From: an uncultured Clostridia bacterium
GTDB lineage: Bacteria; Bacillota; Clostridia; Christensenellales; UBA1242
Length of the DNA: 61,570 bases
NCBI GenBank assembly: GCA_934747775.1
Contig: CAKVHA010000008.1
Span: forward strand, 1-61,570
Direction: 5' to 3'
Shown here in pieces: positions 59,797-61,570 of the stretch (its first letter is position 1; each line of letters starts with the position of its first letter). The notes under the pieces were generated by a model that ran no database searches, had not been told where the DNA came from, and saw nothing but the letters and a program-made list of their open reading frames with translations. The position numbers and the translations under genes are program-made.

Positions 59797-60111
59797 ATGG
59801 AAATAAAGAATCTAAGAAAAGAAAAAAAAGCCAGTCCTGAAGAACTAGCAAAATTAATGTGTGTATCACTACAAGCATATTACAAATATGAAAACGGAAC
59901 TAATGAACCAAATATTGAAAATTTATGTAAACTAGCAGATTATTATAATGTTTCATTAGACTATTTGGTTGGAAGAGAAAGAAAAGGTGACGTTGGATAT
60001 CTTACCCCGGCACAATTAACTGCAGTTAAGGTTATACAAAGACTCAACCAACAAAATTTACTATTACTAACTGGCAGAGCAATGGCAATGCTAGAAGCAC
60101 AGGGAGAATAA
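59797..60111 (+). CDS. XRE-family transcriptional regulator (phage repressor)
   Basis: 104 residues. Helix-turn-helix at about 1-58: IKNLRKEKKASPEELAKLMCVSLQAYYKYENGTNEPNIENLCKLADYYNVSLDYLVGRE. A short helical C-terminal part follows (LTPAQLTAVKVIQRLN). AAAGGAGAG RBS. It diverges from the early leftward genes, as a lysogeny repressor would. No self-cleavage domain. Confidence 0.88.
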   Translation: MEIKNLRKEKKASPEELAKLMCVSLQAYYKYENGTNEPNIENLCKLADYYNVSLDYLVGRERKGDVGYLTPAQLTAVKVIQRLNQQNLLLLTGRAMAMLEAQGE

Positions 60112-60145
60112 AAAAGAGATTGTAAAATCTCAAAAGAGGGGATAT

Positions 60146-60359
60146 ATGATAAAGGAAGTTTTTTTAAAAGATAACTGAAAAACAATTGGAAATAATAAAA
60201 AGCTGTCAATGCTTCTTTAATGAGCTAGAAGCGATGGGCTTAATGCTTAAAGGATATTTTGACGAAGTAAACGAACCAACCAACAAGCAACAAACAGCAA
60301 ATATCAAACTAATTAATATAAATAAGCCTTGTGAAATAAATAAAAAGGAGCAAGGCGAA
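60146..60359 (+). other. Possible frameshifted coding stretch ahead of the integrase gene
   Basis: AAGAGGGG precedes ATG 60146, which reads only MIKEVFLKDN before a stop. The reading frame of the integrase is open upstream of its start and reads KITEKQLEIIKSCQCFF and on in a protein-like way. Removing one A from the AAAA run at 60066+100 would join both. It may be a decayed small gene or a fused N-terminal extension. Confidence 0.35.
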
Positions 60360-61394
60360 ATGAAATTTAAAGGCGTTACAATACGCAAAAATGAAAAGTG
60401 TAACACTTGGTATGCAAGACATAGAATAAATGGAAAACAAATATACATATCTGCAAGAACACAAAAAGAATGCTTAACCAAGTTAAAAAACAAGATGGGT
60501 ATTGTTGTGGAAGAAGAAAAAACACTGACACTAACACAATGGTATCAAAAATGGGTTCAATTATTTAAAATTGGTAAAGTTAAAGAAATAACCATAAAGG
60601 GATATGAAAAAATTATGAGAAATATCCCTGAAGGCATTGCAAATAAAAATATTAACAAAATTACTACACTTGAGATACAGCAATTATTAAATGATATTAC
60701 TGCAGAAAGAACACGTCAAACAGTGTACGAACTGTTGTATACAATGTTTGCGAAAGCAATTGATTTTGAAATTTTACAAAAAAATATTATGAAACAAATC
60801 GAAAAACCAAAGCATATCAGAGAGAAAGGTGTTGCATTAGAACCAAAAGAACAAGAACTATTTGTAAATGAATGCAAACACAACAAATGGGGTGACTTAT
60901 ATCTAATAATACTTTATCAAGGTTTTAGAATAGGTGAAGCATTGGGGTTAACAATAGACGACATAGATTTTAACAATAAAACAATCTCCATAAACAAATC
61001 ATTTTCACAATATGGATATTTCGATACTACTAAAAACGATCAAAGCAATAGAACCATAACAATGTTTACACCAACTCTAGAAATATTAAAAAAATACAAA
61101 AACAAAAAAGAACGAATTTTTAACATATCGTATACAATAGCAAGAGAACACTTTAAAGAAATATTGAAAAATGCAAAATTAAAAGATGTGTCACTACATG
61201 ATTTAAGGCATACATTTATTACCAACTGCAAAAACGCTGGAATACCAGAACATATAGTGCAAAATTGGGTAGGGCATCAAATCGGTTCAAAAGTAACCAG
61301 CAGCATTTACACTCACGTAACAGAAGAAGCTAATTTATTAAATATTAATAAATTAAACGCAAGTTTATTCTACTCAAATTCTACTCAGCAATAA
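60360..61394 (+). CDS. int: Tyrosine-recombinase integrase
   Basis: 344 residues from the ATG at 60360, preceded by AAAAAGGAG. N-terminal AP2-like arm-binding domain (GVTIRKNEKCNTWYARHRINGKQIYI), SAM-like core-binding domain (about 55-140), and catalytic domain with R190 (FRIGEALGL), H280-x-x-R283 (HDLRHTF), GH at about 305 and nucleophile Y317 (SIYTHV). It ends 80 bases from attR. An in-frame open stretch upstream (TTG at 60186) is an alternative start. Confidence 0.93.
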   Translation: MKFKGVTIRKNEKCNTWYARHRINGKQIYISARTQKECLTKLKNKMGIVVEEEKTLTLTQWYQKWVQLFKIGKVKEITIKGYEKIMRNIPEGIANKNINKITTLEIQQLLNDITAERTRQTVYELLYTMFAKAIDFEILQKNIMKQIEKPKHIREKGVALEPKEQELFVNECKHNKWGDLYLIILYQGFRIGEALGLTIDDIDFNNKTISINKSFSQYGYFDTTKNDQSNRTITMFTPTLEILKKYKNKKERIFNISYTIAREHFKEILKNAKLKDVSLHDLRHTFITNCKNAGIPEHIVQNWVGHQIGSKVTSSIYTHVTEEANLLNINKLNASLFYSNSTQQ

Positions 61395-61406
61395 AAAAGA
61401 GATAGC
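61368..61406 (+). repeat. 39-bp direct repeat, right copy, with integrase arm-type site
   Basis: Identical to 47213-47251. It begins TTCTACTCAAATTCTACTC (two TTCTACTC units 11 bases apart) and covers the integrase 3' end. Confidence 0.85.
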
Positions 61407-61424
61407 ATTTTGCTATCTCTTGTA
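61396..61424 (+). terminator. Terminator of the integrase gene
   Basis: AAGAGATAGC pairs with GCTATCTCTT around a 5-base loop. The flanking A and T runs allow use in both directions, so it may also terminate tRNA-Tyr transcripts after integration. Confidence 0.75.
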
Positions 61425-61474
61425 TACAATATCTTGTATTTTAAGAAAGGTTTGCATACTAAATATTGTATTGT

Positions 61475-61500
61475 TGGTGGGAGAGGGTGGATTCGAACCA
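61475..61500. repeat. attR core within tRNA-Tyr
   Basis: Exact copy of 47410-47435. Here it is part of the complete tRNA gene, so integration restores the tRNA. Confidence 0.92.
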
Positions 61501-61559
61501 CCGAAGTCGATGACGGCAGATTTACAGTCTGTTCCATTTGGCCGCTCTGGAACTCTCCC
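61475..61559 (-). tRNA. tRNA-Tyr (anticodon GTA)
   Basis: 85 nt including encoded CCA (complement TGG at 61475-61477). Acceptor GGGAGAG pairs with CTCTCCC. Anticodon loop reads CTGTAAA, giving GTA. A long variable arm and the T-arm GGTTCGAATCC are present. It is the integration target of the prophage. Its promoter is outside the window. Confidence 0.95.
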
Positions 61560-61570
61560 ATATAAATGGA

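Larger units (their letters stand above)
47410..61500. mobile_element. Integrated 14-kb inovirus-like prophage at tRNA-Tyr
   Basis: Bounded by 26-bp direct repeats (47410-47435 and 61475-61500) equal to the 3' end of tRNA-Tyr. It carries a tyrosine integrase next to the intact tRNA, an XRE regulator, a Zot-like ATPase, a rolling-circle Rep, a hairpin-rich non-coding region, and a leftward operon of membrane and secreted proteins. The total length between repeats is typical of small filamentous phages plus lysogeny genes. An integrated rolling-circle plasmid is the main alternative; the Zot-like gene and the block of surface proteins favour a phage. Confidence 0.75.

Overview
The window is a low-GC chromosomal segment of an endospore-forming bacterium of the Bacillota, most likely Clostridia; genus is not resolvable by eye. 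Evidence for this is the complete spoIIIAA-AH operon, spoIVB followed by a spo0A homologue, a SpoIIM-like gene, gerW, the archaeal-type ProRS, strong AAGGAGG-type ribosome binding sites and frequent TTG starts.

Layout. 1-7.1 kb: an accessory stretch with secreted surface proteins (one lipoprotein, one large InlB-repeat/leucine-rich-repeat protein), a flavodoxin, tRNA-Val, ruvX and a DUF1292 gene. 7.2-21.9 kb: the translation/cell-envelope cluster rpsB-tsf-frr-uppS-cdsA-rseP-(polC-like exonuclease)-rimP-nusA-ylxR-ylxQ-infB-rbfA-nrnA-truB plus an endonuclease IV-like gene. 21.9-26.6 kb: spoIIIAA-AH. 26.7-35.9 kb: asp23, nusB-xseA-xseB, proS, argR, recN, spoIVB, spo0A-like, spoIIM-like. 36-47 kb: a lipoprotein, two D,D-carboxypeptidases, an M50 protease, scpA-scpB-DUF2953-gerW, rluB-cmk-plsC and a lipid kinase.

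47.4-61.5 kb: a 14.1-kb element integrated in the 3' end of a tRNA-Tyr gene (26-bp direct repeats at 47410-47435 and 61475-61500). Its contents look like a filamentous phage (inovirus-type) prophage in a Gram-positive host: a Zot/pI-like morphogenesis ATPase, a rolling-circle Rep with HUH and catalytic Tyr motifs, a small protein that could be the ssDNA-binding protein, a run of membrane-anchored and secreted proteins in place of coat/adsorption genes, a hairpin-packed non-coding region suited to origin/packaging functions, an XRE repressor and a tyrosine integrase. Two identical 16-bp palindromic operators sit just downstream of candidate promoters of the main leftward operon, and up to three short plus-strand RNAs are predicted between leftward genes. 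This is the most unusual system in the window.

Other features worth attention: the Spo0A homologue keeps its DNA-binding domain but has lost the acidic pocket of the receiver; the gene at the polC position has only the N-terminal, OB and exonuclease parts; and dxr, ispG, ispA and dxs are all missing from their usual places although uppS is present, which suggests isoprenoid precursors are made by genes elsewhere or by another route.
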